A stretch of 36,187 nucleotides of DNA from a bacterium (lineage in GTDB: Bacteria > DUMJ01): positions 1-36,187 of the forward strand of contig JACIXS010000130.1 in the NCBI GenBank assembly GCA_014360335.1. The letters run 5' to 3'. Numbering within the stretch: the stretch's first letter is position 1; every line of letters starts with the position of its first letter. This document shows positions 23,434 through 31,467 of the stretch, piece by piece. A model generated the notes under the pieces. The model did no database searches, was not told the origin of the DNA, and saw nothing but the letters and a program-made list of their open reading frames with translations. Both the position numbers and the translations under genes were made by a program.

Positions 23434-25200
23434 CTATACCTTTACCCCCATAAGCCTAGAAAATTCTTCCTTCAGCCTATCTTCAAGAGCAAAGAACTTC
23501 ATCTTTTCCTGTTCAGGTATGTACTTCATACGAGAGATCTCTTCTCTTATAGGTAAGTTAAGTATATCCTCTAACAAAACACTATTATCCAGAGCGGATA
23601 AACCTTGATGATAAAAATCTAAGATTATGCTTAACATATATAGCTGTTTCTCTAGAGATGTATATGTATCTAACTCGTTGAATGCATTCTGGAGCAAGAA
23701 ATCTTCCCTTATAGACCTAGCGACCTCTAGAAGGAACCTCTCTTTCAGGGAGATTGCCTCTATGCCTACTAATCTTGTAATCTCTCTAAGCTCTGCCTCT
23801 CTACTTAATATACTCAATGCCTCATTTCTCAAAGAGATATAATCTCTACCAGTAACGGTCTTTATATAATCCCCAACTGACTCTACATAGAGGGAATAAC
23901 TTGTCAACCAGTTTATGGCTGGGAAATGTCTCTCATAAGCTAGGGAAGCATCCAAACCCCAGAAACATCTTACTACTCTCAGTGTATTTTGGACTACCGG
24001 CTCGGAAAGGTCTCCTCCCGGGGGAGATACCGCACCTACAATTGTCAAAGAACTCTCCCTATCCTCACTCCCCAATACTTTTACCCTTCCCGCTCTTTCG
24101 TAGAATTCTGCTAGTCTAGTCCCAAGATAGGCAGGATATCCTTCCTCACCGGGCATTTCTTCTAATCTTGCAGACATCTCTCTTAAAGCCTCTGCCCATC
24201 TAGAGGTAGAGTCTGCCATTAAAGCTACATTATATCCCATATCTCTAAAATATTCCGCTATAGTTATACCTGTATATATAGAAGCCTCTCTTGCTGAGAC
24301 AGGCATATTAGATGTATTAGCTATAAGAACAGTCCTCTCCATTAATGGACGGCCAGTTCTAGGGTCGATAAGATGAGGAAATTCTAAGAGAACATCTGTC
24401 ATCTCATTCCCTCTTTCTCCGCAACCCACATACACTACTATATCCGCATCTGCCCACTTTGCCAACTGATGTTGCACTACCGTCTTACCACTTCCAAACG
24501 GACCAGGGATACAAGCGGTTCCACCTTTTGCTACAGGGAAGAACGTATCTATAACTCTCTGACCCGTTACTAGAATCTCTCTAGGAGGAAGTTTCTCTTT
24601 TACCGGTCTAGGCCGTCTTACAGGCCATCTCTGTAGCATAGTGATATCATACAGTCTATCTCCATCTTTTACCTTGGCAACAACTTCATCTACGGTGAAC
24701 TCTCCCTCTTTTATCTCTTCTACAATACCTTTAATCCCTGGTGGGACCATAATTCTGTGGGTTATAGTCTCGGTCTCTTTTACCTCACCTATAACATCTC
24801 CACCCTCTACTCTAGTTCCTTTCTTAACTAACGGCTTAAAATGCCAACGGATATTTCTATCTAGAGCTGGAACCTCTACCCCTCTAGTAATATAATCCCC
24901 TACCCTTTCCGCTATAGCCTTTAAGGGCCTTTGTATCCCATCAAATATAGTCCCTATAAGTCCAGGTCCCAACTCTACACTGAGAGGAGAACCTGTCGTC
25001 TCTACTGGCTCTCCAGGACCTAAACCTGAAGTATTTTCATAAACCTGTATATAGATATTTTCTCTTCTTAACTCTATTATCTCACCGATCAGTCCTAATT
25101 CTCCAACTCTTACCACATCGAACATTCTGGCTCCAGGCAAGCCTCTAGCTACCACTAGAGGACCCGAAACCCTTACAACATAACCTTTACTGTCTTTCAT
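23434..25200 (-). CDS. atpA: V-type ATPase subunit A (catalytic)
   Basis: The catalytic subunit hydrolysing or making ATP in the V1/A1 head. At 588 residues it includes the A-type bulge insertion (around 115-190, with VPPGIKG) that separates it from F-type beta. Walker A is GPFGSGKT (233-240), the catalytic Glu is E262 in GERGNEM, and [14 protein letters not shown] and [11 protein letters not shown] are family landmarks. The third ATG of the open frame (25200) is chosen because GGAGGG lies 8 bases before it; the ATG two codons earlier would be only 2 bases away. It overlaps atpF by 14 bases. No intein is present, although A subunits sometimes carry one. Confidence 0.97.
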   Translation of the reverse strand: MKDSKGYVVRVSGPLVVARGLPGARMFDVVRVGELGLIGEIIELRRENIYIQVYENTSGLGPGEPVETTGSPLSVELGPGLIGTIFDGIQRPLKAIAERVGDYITRGVEVPALDRNIRWHFKPLVKKGTRVEGGDVIGEVKETETITHRIMVPPGIKGIVEEIKEGEFTVDEVVAKVKDGDRLYDITMLQRWPVRRPRPVKEKLPPREILVTGQRVIDTFFPVAKGGTACIPGPFGSGKTVVQHQLAKWADADIVVYVGCGERGNEMTDVLLEFPHLIDPRTGRPLMERTVLIANTSNMPVSAREASIYTGITIAEYFRDMGYNVALMADSTSRWAEALREMSARLEEMPGEEGYPAYLGTRLAEFYERAGRVKVLGSEDRESSLTIVGAVSPPGGDLSEPVVQNTLRVVRCFWGLDASLAYERHFPAINWLTSYSLYVESVGDYIKTVTGRDYISLRNEALSILSREAELREITRLVGIEAISLKERFLLEVARSIREDFLLQNAFNELDTYTSLEKQLYMLSIILDFYHQGLSALDNSVLLEDILNLPIREEISRMKYIPEQEKMKFFALEDRLKEEFSRLMGVKV

Positions 25201-25501
25201 TGCCATTTCCCTCCGCAAAGATCTTAGTCCCTACCGCTCTTATAACAAAATTCGAGAAAAAACCTTTTATCTTTTCTCCACCTTGAGTGGGAATCACCCC
25301 AAGGATTGGTAACTTCTCTTCCCTTTCTATCTCTAATATATTTGAAAACTCTTCATCTATCAAGACTAATCCATAATCCTTTAACTTTCTTATAGTACTT
25401 AATACCTCTTCTTTTGTCCTAGCATCAAAGATATCTACACCTAAACTCTCATATATGGAGAGGAACTCTTTTCTTCCAACAACTGCGACCTTATAAGCCA
25501 C
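25187..25501 (-). CDS. atpF: V-type ATPase subunit F (central stalk)
   Basis: A small Rossmann-like central-stalk subunit that binds D and modulates activity (NtpG in Enterococcus). The 104-residue sequence opens [19 protein letters not shown], has [10 protein letters not shown] in the middle and IPTQGG toward the end, the usual subunit F pattern. The second GTG of the frame (25501) is preferred since TAAGGAG is 8 bases before it; the first GTG at 25510 overlaps that site. It overlaps atpC by 11 bases and atpA by 14. Confidence 0.92.
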   Translation of the reverse strand: MAYKVAVVGRKEFLSIYESLGVDIFDARTKEEVLSTIRKLKDYGLVLIDEEFSNILEIEREEKLPILGVIPTQGGEKIKGFFSNFVIRAVGTKIFAEGNGNERQ

Positions 25502-26456
25502 GGATACCACTCCTTAAGGTTTGGATGGGAAGTCCATATTCTAGCCCAGAAAAGATAAATAGTATATTCTTATGCTCTATCTCTTTTCTGAAGAAATAAT
25601 CCAAGATCGGTTCATAACCAAAGGCGGTATACTTACTTACACTCAAAAGCTCAACAAGACTCTCCTCCATCTTCTTTTCCAGAATTATAGGTCTGTCTAA
25701 ATACTCTCTCATACCTAACCTCTCTACTACTTCGCTATCCTTCCAACCTTCGAGATTCGCATCTAGTAATCTTAGATACTCTCTTACCTCTATTGTCCCC
25801 CCGCTATAAAAGAATGCTCTATACCTATCCGGATAGTTTACCGTTTTTATCCTTAATGCTATCTTAAGATTTTCTAAATCTATCTGTCTAGTTAAAAGAG
25901 ATTCCAAGAGACTGTATCCATTTTCTCTACTAAGTTCAATAAGGCCTCTAAAGTAAGCCTGCTCCAAGTAGTATGTCCAGAGAACAGGTTCCTCTTCGAT
26001 CTCTTCTAAAATGTCCCAAGGGTAAGGGAGATCTTTTAATAACTCTAAATCTCTACTATTCTTTATTCTCTCTAAGACCTCTAGCGAGATCAGACCTCCA
26101 CCATACAGAGTAACATCTTTCTCGCTTAGTATACCATAAAGAACCTTCTTAATATTCCCTAGGTCAATCTTATATCTAAAGTAATATAAAAACTCTTTCT
26201 CAGGTAAAATCTTCTCTACTTCGTTCATCTCTGAAAGGAGATGGTAAACTAATTTATACTGGATATCATCAAAACTATCAGTATCGCTTATAACTCTTCC
26301 ATAGGGAGTCTCAATAAGAAGCCTAATTAAATCCTTAGAGGTCTTTGCAGTCAAAAATCTTTCCCAATCAGCAGGTGTAAATAGCCTTGCAGATAGAGCC
26401 CTTATCTTACCTACCGCAGTGGCAAAGTCTAGATTTTCCTTAAATGCTACTGGCAT
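25491..26456 (-). CDS. atpC: V-type ATPase subunit C (rotor socket)
   Basis: The funnel-shaped subunit (C in bacteria, d in eukaryotes) that couples the D-F shaft to the membrane K ring. The 321-residue protein shows the loose repeat of the family: VGKIRALSARLFTPADWERF at the start, IDLGNIKKVLYGI near 98, IDLENLKIALRIK near 192 and FRKEIEHKNILFIFSGL near the C-terminus, each a helix ending in the conserved N-h-[KR]-x-h-h pattern. The start ATG overlaps atpE by 17 bases. Length is slightly shorter than many family members but complete. Confidence 0.92.
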   Translation of the reverse strand: MPVAFKENLDFATAVGKIRALSARLFTPADWERFLTAKTSKDLIRLLIETPYGRVISDTDSFDDIQYKLVYHLLSEMNEVEKILPEKEFLYYFRYKIDLGNIKKVLYGILSEKDVTLYGGGLISLEVLERIKNSRDLELLKDLPYPWDILEEIEEEPVLWTYYLEQAYFRGLIELSRENGYSLLESLLTRQIDLENLKIALRIKTVNYPDRYRAFFYSGGTIEVREYLRLLDANLEGWKDSEVVERLGMREYLDRPIILEKKMEESLVELLSVSKYTAFGYEPILDYFFRKEIEHKNILFIFSGLEYGLPIQTLRSGIRGL

Positions 26457-27036
26457 TTCTCTCAGCCTCTTTAAGAATCTTTCCTACTTCTTGCTCTATT
26501 TCTGGCCTTATGTTCTGAAAGGTAAGCTCTAAGGTATTGTTTACGTCAAAATCTGCGCTTCTAACTATAAACCCACCCCTTATATCACCACTGGAGATCT
26601 TAAAATTAATATTACCTTTGAGTCTCTTTATCTCTTTAGACAAGAATTCTCCAAACCTTCGCATATCATAATCTGAGAGGATAATCTCTTCATCTCCTTT
26701 AAAATCTACCTCCAATAAACCCTTCAAAAGATAATCGAAATATTTAGGACTCTCTAAGATCTCTTGAAAAGCCCTAGAAACAACATCCTCTATAGCCCTT
26801 TGAACCTCCATAAGGATACTCTTCTGTATCTCTAGGCGAATGTTAGCAAGGCTCTGTCGCTTTAGACTAGACATATCCCTTTCTATACTTCTCAATCCCA
26901 ATGTCTTTATGTTTTCTGCTTCTATATTTGCCTCTTCTAGTATACTCTCAGCCTTTTTATTAGCTTCTTTTATTATCTCTTCTGCATTCTTTCTAGCTTC
27001 TAAAAGTATACGCTCTTTAAGTTCTTGAAAGCCCAT
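26440..27036 (-). CDS. atpE: V-type ATPase subunit E (peripheral stalk)
   Basis: Forms, with the G/H-type subunit, the peripheral stalks that hold the head still. The first 100 of 198 residues are a charged coiled coil rich in Ala, Glu and Lys (ILLEARKNAEEIIKEANKKA), followed by a globular C-terminal domain with GDIRGGFIVRSADFDVNNTL, a conserved E-subunit pattern. AAGGATGAT lies upstream of the ATG, 16 bp after the atpK stop. Confidence 0.9.
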   Translation of the reverse strand: MGFQELKERILLEARKNAEEIIKEANKKAESILEEANIEAENIKTLGLRSIERDMSSLKRQSLANIRLEIQKSILMEVQRAIEDVVSRAFQEILESPKYFDYLLKGLLEVDFKGDEEIILSDYDMRRFGEFLSKEIKRLKGNINFKISSGDIRGGFIVRSADFDVNNTLELTFQNIRPEIEQEVGKILKEAERNASSI

Positions 27037-27052
27037 CTGCTATCATCCTTCT

Positions 27053-27523
27053 CTATATCTTTATACCATTGAGAAGAAGGATTGTTGCCAAAAGCCCTAG
27101 GATAGCATATGTCTCTACAAGAACAGCCAAAATTAAGGCTCTTCCAGCCTCTTCCACTCTCTTGGCTACCATACCCACACCGGCAGCTGAAACCTTACCC
27201 TGATGAATCCCAGAAACAAGACCACTTATAGCAACTGGTAAGCATGCAAATAGAATCTGAAGTCCCTGAAACATGTCTGGGGTTACAGGATTTCCTCCCA
27301 ATAAACCTAACTTAGAGATAACCAAAAAACCTGCCAAGAAACCATATATACCCTGTGTGCCAGGAAGAGCTGCTAATAATAACAGGTTACCAAACTTTTC
27401 TGGCTGTTCACTTAAGAGTCCTGCACAAGCCTGACCAGCTATACCTACACCAATACTAGACCCTATACCTCCACCAAATACAGCTAAAGCAGACCCAAGT
27501 ATTGCTAGAGCGGTTCCTATCAT
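27053..27523 (-). CDS. atpK: V-type ATPase subunit K (membrane rotor proteolipid), 4-TM
   Basis: The ion-carrying ring subunit. Its 156 residues form two fused hairpins (four membrane helices), the same length as Enterococcus hirae NtpK. Only the second hairpin has the ion-binding carboxylate, E137 in LVETYAILG; the equivalent place in the first hairpin is Q57. The residues known to bind sodium in NtpK (L61, T64, Q65, Q110, E139) have exact counterparts: L53, T56 and Q57 in LPGTQG, Q108 in HQGK, and E137. I therefore predict a sodium-coupled enzyme with one site per subunit. It starts one base after the atpI stop. Confidence 0.96.
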   Translation of the reverse strand: MIGTALAILGSALAVFGGGIGSSIGVGIAGQACAGLLSEQPEKFGNLLLLAALPGTQGIYGFLAGFLVISKLGLLGGNPVTPDMFQGLQILFACLPVAISGLVSGIHQGKVSAAGVGMVAKRVEEAGRALILAVLVETYAILGLLATILLLNGIKI

Positions 27524-29506
27524 CTATTCCATTACCTCCTTTTCTATTGTATATGTTCTTATCTTTCTTAGCGGGTTAAATTCTCTTCCTCCACCTTCAA
27601 AGAATTTTCCAAAGAATTCTACAAATTGTAACCTACTCGTATGGACAAAGGCACCAAAGGTATTTATTATCATATTAAATAGGTGTCCTCCAATAAAGAT
27701 TACTACACCTATTATGGTTCCAAGTATAGGTATACCACTAAAGGTTTTTACCAATTCGTTTACCACGGTAGCAATAACACCAGTAGCCAATCCTAAAGCC
27801 AATAATCGTGAATAGGACAAGACATCACTGAGATAGCTTATTACTGAATAAAGACTACCCAACCCACTAGTAATCTTAAGGAATATAGACCTCTGATGCC
27901 TACCCTGTGTAGCAACTAATGCTATAGCCATAATTAGAGTAAAATATGTAGCTATTTTACTCATAAACTTCAAACCTTCTACTGTAAATGTCCCTCCAGT
28001 AAACACTATAGATAAGAGGAAAAGAATCCAGAAGAGTTGGTCAAAGATAGCCTCTTTATACTGTCTTCTTTTAAGATTCAACAGCATCTTTATAAACAAC
28101 CCGAATATTATCTGTATAAAGCCTAACGCTAAAGATAAACCTAAAAAGATAATGGGATCTTTTAGTGGATCAAAAAGAATCAGCTTTCTTCTTATAGGTT
28201 CAAAGAATGAGAGAAACTTAAATGCCTCTGAAACATTTCCAAACCATCCACCCGTAATAGCTCCTGCTCCAATAGTGAATAACCCACATATAAATAGAAG
28301 TTGTAATAACTTCTTTCTGTGTCTCTCAATAACCAGATTCCTATACAAGTATAGAGAGAGAATAGACAAGATTATACCGTAGAAGGCATCAGTAAGGCAC
28401 AGTGCAAAGAAGACAGCAAAGAATGGTGCTAATAGGGGAGTAGGGTCAAATTCCTTACTATTAGGATATCCATATATGCCTGTAACAACTTCAAATGGCG
28501 AAGTGAAAGAATTATTCTCTAAGGCTACTGGAGGTTCATCCTCAGGTTCTGGCTTGGACGTTTCTACATAGAGATCTTTAAACCTCTTTTCCAACATCTC
28601 CTTTATCTCTTTTGCATCTTTCTCTCTAATCCATCCTGTTATGAAGAACATATTTTTTGTGTGTATAATCCTGCCAAGATGTTCATATCTAATAAGATCA
28701 TTCTGATAATTATCATACTGAACATACAGTGCATTAAGTAGTTCGTTCCCCTTTTTCTTTATCTCTTCAAGAATCTCTTCTCTCCTCTTTACCAAAATAT
28801 CTATTCTTCTTTCGATACTTGCCAGTTCTTCCTTAGGGGTCCCAGAAAACTTTTCCAGATTGAATATAGTTACGTTATACTTAGAAAATACACCTCTTAC
28901 TTCTCCAACTACATCTTTATGAGCTACAACAATAAAAAAGACATACTGAGAAGTTTCTCTTACAACGGATATATCAGCCAAATAACCTTTAATCTCTTCG
29001 GTAAACTTCTCTAAGTCACCCTTTCTTATCTGACCCAAAAACACATCAACATATTTTAGTTCTCTTATACTTCTAATAGAAAAGTTTAAATTTTCAAATG
29101 GCGTTAAAATCTCTTTATCCTGTGATAAAGTATTTATTGAACTCTTAATCTCTTCTAAAGAACTCTGCCAAGATTCGACGGTTCCATACCCACCATTATT
29201 GTTAAAATTTTTAATAAGGTCCTCCCTCTCTTTATTAGAGAGTGGAAGTTTCTGGGGAACAAACAGGTCTATAACGCTACTCTTTACTTCTACAAAGTCT
29301 TTTAAAAATAGTATATTTGACCTTATCCTATTAAGCTCTCTACTAATATCTGAAATCTTAGATGGTAACCATTCTAAACTGAAATCATTATCTAGATTGA
29401 CCTTTTCTATCTCAAGGACACCTAAGTCCTGTAATAGAGATAAGACATCCTCCTCATCATCTTTATGCCCAACTAAAAAAAGTCTAAGCATTGGGAGGAT
29501 AGCCAT
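27524..29506 (-). CDS. atpI: V-type ATPase subunit I (membrane stator, a-type)
   Basis: The stator that forms the ion half-channels. The first 340 or so of 660 residues are a cytosolic arm with coiled coils; seven to eight membrane helices follow, beginning at PTPLLAPFFAVFFALCLTDAFYG. The essential arginine facing the rotor glutamate lies in LSYSRLLALGLA, and a second arginine-bearing segment HTSRLQFVEFFGKFFEGGG is near the C-terminus, as in NtpI. The ATG follows the upstream stop directly, with AAGGTGG within that gene as a probable ribosome site. Full length. Confidence 0.96.
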   Translation of the reverse strand: MAILPMLRLFLVGHKDDEEDVLSLLQDLGVLEIEKVNLDNDFSLEWLPSKISDISRELNRIRSNILFLKDFVEVKSSVIDLFVPQKLPLSNKEREDLIKNFNNNGGYGTVESWQSSLEEIKSSINTLSQDKEILTPFENLNFSIRSIRELKYVDVFLGQIRKGDLEKFTEEIKGYLADISVVRETSQYVFFIVVAHKDVVGEVRGVFSKYNVTIFNLEKFSGTPKEELASIERRIDILVKRREEILEEIKKKGNELLNALYVQYDNYQNDLIRYEHLGRIIHTKNMFFITGWIREKDAKEIKEMLEKRFKDLYVETSKPEPEDEPPVALENNSFTSPFEVVTGIYGYPNSKEFDPTPLLAPFFAVFFALCLTDAFYGIILSILSLYLYRNLVIERHRKKLLQLLFICGLFTIGAGAITGGWFGNVSEAFKFLSFFEPIRRKLILFDPLKDPIIFLGLSLALGFIQIIFGLFIKMLLNLKRRQYKEAIFDQLFWILFLLSIVFTGGTFTVEGLKFMSKIATYFTLIMAIALVATQGRHQRSIFLKITSGLGSLYSVISYLSDVLSYSRLLALGLATGVIATVVNELVKTFSGIPILGTIIGVVIFIGGHLFNMIINTFGAFVHTSRLQFVEFFGKFFEGGGREFNPLRKIRTYTIEKEVME

Positions 29507-29821
29507 CTACCCAACCACCTTCTCCTTTATCTGATTTACTATGGATTGTTTCCTCGCTTCCAATAGAGTCTTGAATTTTTCTAGAATAAGGCTACTTTCT
29601 TTCAATAGATTTTCTTTAATGTCCTCTATCTCTCTTTTAGTCTTTTCAAGCGCTAATTTTCTCTCTTCTTCCACATCCAATTTAGCCTGATTAACTATCT
29701 CTAAAGCCTCTTGTTTAGCTCTCTCTACAATCTCTTGAGCTTTAGCTTTAGCTTCTTTCAATATCTCTTCACTATTAGTCTCTAAGTCCTGTATCTGAAC
29801 AAGTATATCTTCTGGTCTCAT
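29507..29821 (-). CDS. atpH: V-type ATPase peripheral-stalk subunit G/H
   Basis: A 104-residue, almost entirely coiled-coil protein (Ala, Glu, Lys rich; KAKAQEIVERAKQEALEIV) at the head of the operon, the position of NtpF in Enterococcus. It would pair with subunit E in the peripheral stalk. The helix shows the right-handed 11-residue spacing common in such stalks, as far as the eye can tell. GGAGGCGATGTGA precedes the ATG, and a promoter lies about 25 bp further up. Confidence 0.9.
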   Translation of the reverse strand: MRPEDILVQIQDLETNSEEILKEAKAKAQEIVERAKQEALEIVNQAKLDVEEERKLALEKTKREIEDIKENLLKESSLILEKFKTLLEARKQSIVNQIKEKVVG

Positions 29822-29846
29822 TCACATCGCCTCCACTTAGGAAGAT

Positions 29847-29876
29847 ATTCTAACATACTATTCTATATATAGTCAA
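29847..29876 (-). promoter_or_regulatory. Promoter of the V-ATPase operon
   Basis: On the minus strand TTGACT (29871-29876), 18 bp, then TAGAAT (29847-29852) with an extended TGT. The -10 ends 25 bp before the ATG of the first gene. It is back to back with the PAC2-gene promoter, 31 bp away. Confidence 0.65.
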
Positions 29877-29907
29877 ATATCACGATAGAGGAGAAACTTA
29901 TCTAATC

Positions 29908-29936
29908 TTGATTTGTAACATACAATCCTATACAAT
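29908..29936 (+). promoter_or_regulatory. Promoter for the PAC2-family gene
   Basis: TTGATT (29908-29913), 17 bp, TACAAT (29931-29936), ending 18 bp before the chosen ATG. The leader is very short. Confidence 0.5.
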
Positions 29937-29954
29937 TTAATAGGAGGGATGGAT

Positions 29955-30839
29955 ATGGAAGACCTAATAGTATATGAGAAGATAGAGTTAAATAAGCCTT
30001 ATTTAGTTATGGGATTTTACGGCTGGCCCAATGCTGGCGAAGTAGCTACTAATACCCTGCTCTATCTTATAAAAAATCTCCCCGCTAAGATCTATGCAGA
30101 GATAAACCCTGAAGACTTCTATATATTGACTACCTCAGAGTATGCAAGACCTCAAGGAGCTATAGAAAAAGGAACTCTGGTAGCCTTCGACCCACCAAAA
30201 TCAGTCTTATACTACTGGAAGAATGAAAAGGGTAATGATATACTTCTCCTACTAGGAAGAGAACCAGACATAAGATGGAAAAGGTATTCAGATACTATAC
30301 TTGATTTTCTATCGAGATTTGGCTTAAAAAAGGTATTTACTATAGGAGGAGAATACGCACTAGTTCCACATACTAGAGACCCTAGGATATCAGTTGTAGT
30401 CAATAATGAAAAATTAAAGGAGGAACTTGAAGGGTTAGGCATAGACTTTGCCGATTATAGCGGTCCCACCTGTATCCATACATATCTATTGTTAGCGTGT
30501 AAGGTTAGAGGAATCGACTGTATAAGCCTGTGGGGAGATGCTCCAAACTATATACAGATGTCTAATCCGAAGGTTTCCTACTTTATCTTAAAGGCACTTA
30601 TAAAACTTTTAGGGATAGAAATATCCCTTGAAGATATAAAAAGAGAAGGGGAGAATTTCGAACAACAGATCTCTAAAGCTATTGCACAGAAACCTGAGGC
30701 TCAAGAGTTTCTAAAAAAGCTAGAAGAAGCCTATGATGAAAGTAAAAAGGCAAACAGCACTGATAAGAGCGAGATAGAAGAACTTATAAAAGGTGTAGAA
30801 GACTTCTTAAGACAGGATGGACAAGAAAGACAAGAATAA
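29955..30839 (+). CDS. PAC2-family protein
   Basis: A member of the PAC2 (proteasome assembly chaperone 2-like) family, present in archaea, actinobacteria and scattered thermophiles; the bacterial function is unknown. Landmarks are GFYGWPNAGEVATN at about 20-33, TTSEYARPQ, a middle TIGGEYALVPHTRDPR and DYSGPTCIHTYLLLAC. The C-terminal 60 residues are charged and helical and lack family-defining features. The ATG at 29955 is used since AGGAGGG ends 7 bases before; an ATG two codons earlier touches that site. There are no proteasome genes in the window. It diverges from the V-ATPase operon and converges on bioY. Confidence 0.85.
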   Translation: MEDLIVYEKIELNKPYLVMGFYGWPNAGEVATNTLLYLIKNLPAKIYAEINPEDFYILTTSEYARPQGAIEKGTLVAFDPPKSVLYYWKNEKGNDILLLLGREPDIRWKRYSDTILDFLSRFGLKKVFTIGGEYALVPHTRDPRISVVVNNEKLKEELEGLGIDFADYSGPTCIHTYLLLACKVRGIDCISLWGDAPNYIQMSNPKVSYFILKALIKLLGIEISLEDIKREGENFEQQISKAIAQKPEAQEFLKKLEEAYDESKKANSTDKSEIEELIKGVEDFLRQDGQERQE

Positions 30840-30867
30840 TTGCAAGAAAACCTTAAGGCATTTAGAA

Positions 30868-31467
30868 TTATAATGATTGAGTCTTTCCTATACCAATACT
30901 CTCTAACCTAGTAACAATAGCCTTAGCAGATAGAGAAGAGATGATAGACTTAATTACATCCGGAATAATAAATGGGAAGAATCCAAGTTTTAGGACACCA
31001 ACTACATCTGTACTTTTCCCTAGATAGAAATTGAGTATCAGGTATAGATATGGCAGACCAACAAGATAAATAGTTAATAAACCTAGGAGAGAAGCTAAAA
31101 AATAATCTCTTAACAAGCCTTTACCACTTTCTATAACTTTACCAGAGAGCCAGCTAGCAAGAATAAACCCCAAAAGGAAACCAAAGGTGGGCTTTAATAT
31201 ATAAGTAAATCCGCCATAAGGAGGAGAAGCAAAAACAGGAACCCCTATAAGACCTAAGAGCACATAGATAAACATACTTACAGCTCCCAACTTAGAACCT
31301 AAAATCATCCCTGAAAGTAGTGCTACCATAGGTAAAAGGCTAAAAGGCACAACCATCGTTCCTGTCCCTAACCTAACAATAACAGCGGAAGCTATTGCTA
31401 AAGCGGTAAAAAGAGAAACTCGAGTTATATCTCTGCTAGAAAACTTCACTCTTTTAGGCATTTTCAT
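30868..31467 (-). CDS. bioY: Biotin transporter BioY
   Basis: The substrate-binding membrane component of energy-coupling-factor biotin uptake. At 199 residues it has about six hydrophobic helices; the diagnostic stretches are ALAIASAVIVRLG, FSLLPMVALLSGMILG (compare the usual P-x-T-x-Q region), GGFTYILKPTFGFLLGFI and the C-terminal IIPDVIKSIIS, in which the Asp and Lys are typical of BioY. No bioM/bioN genes are nearby, so it must share an energising module or work alone. Its ATG overlaps the TGA of the upstream HD-GYP gene (ATGA), giving tight translational coupling; GAGGG lies about 9 bases before. Confidence 0.93.
   Translation of the reverse strand: MKMPKRVKFSSRDITRVSLFTALAIASAVIVRLGTGTMVVPFSLLPMVALLSGMILGSKLGAVSMFIYVLLGLIGVPVFASPPYGGFTYILKPTFGFLLGFILASWLSGKVIESGKGLLRDYFLASLLGLLTIYLVGLPYLYLILNFYLGKSTDVVGVLKLGFFPFIIPDVIKSIISSLSAKAIVTRLESIGIGKTQSL

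Noticed and set aside
23101-23556. A 151-codon frame opposite atpB/atpA
   Set aside because: It is the complement of highly conserved ATPase sequence and spans two genes; no ribosome site.
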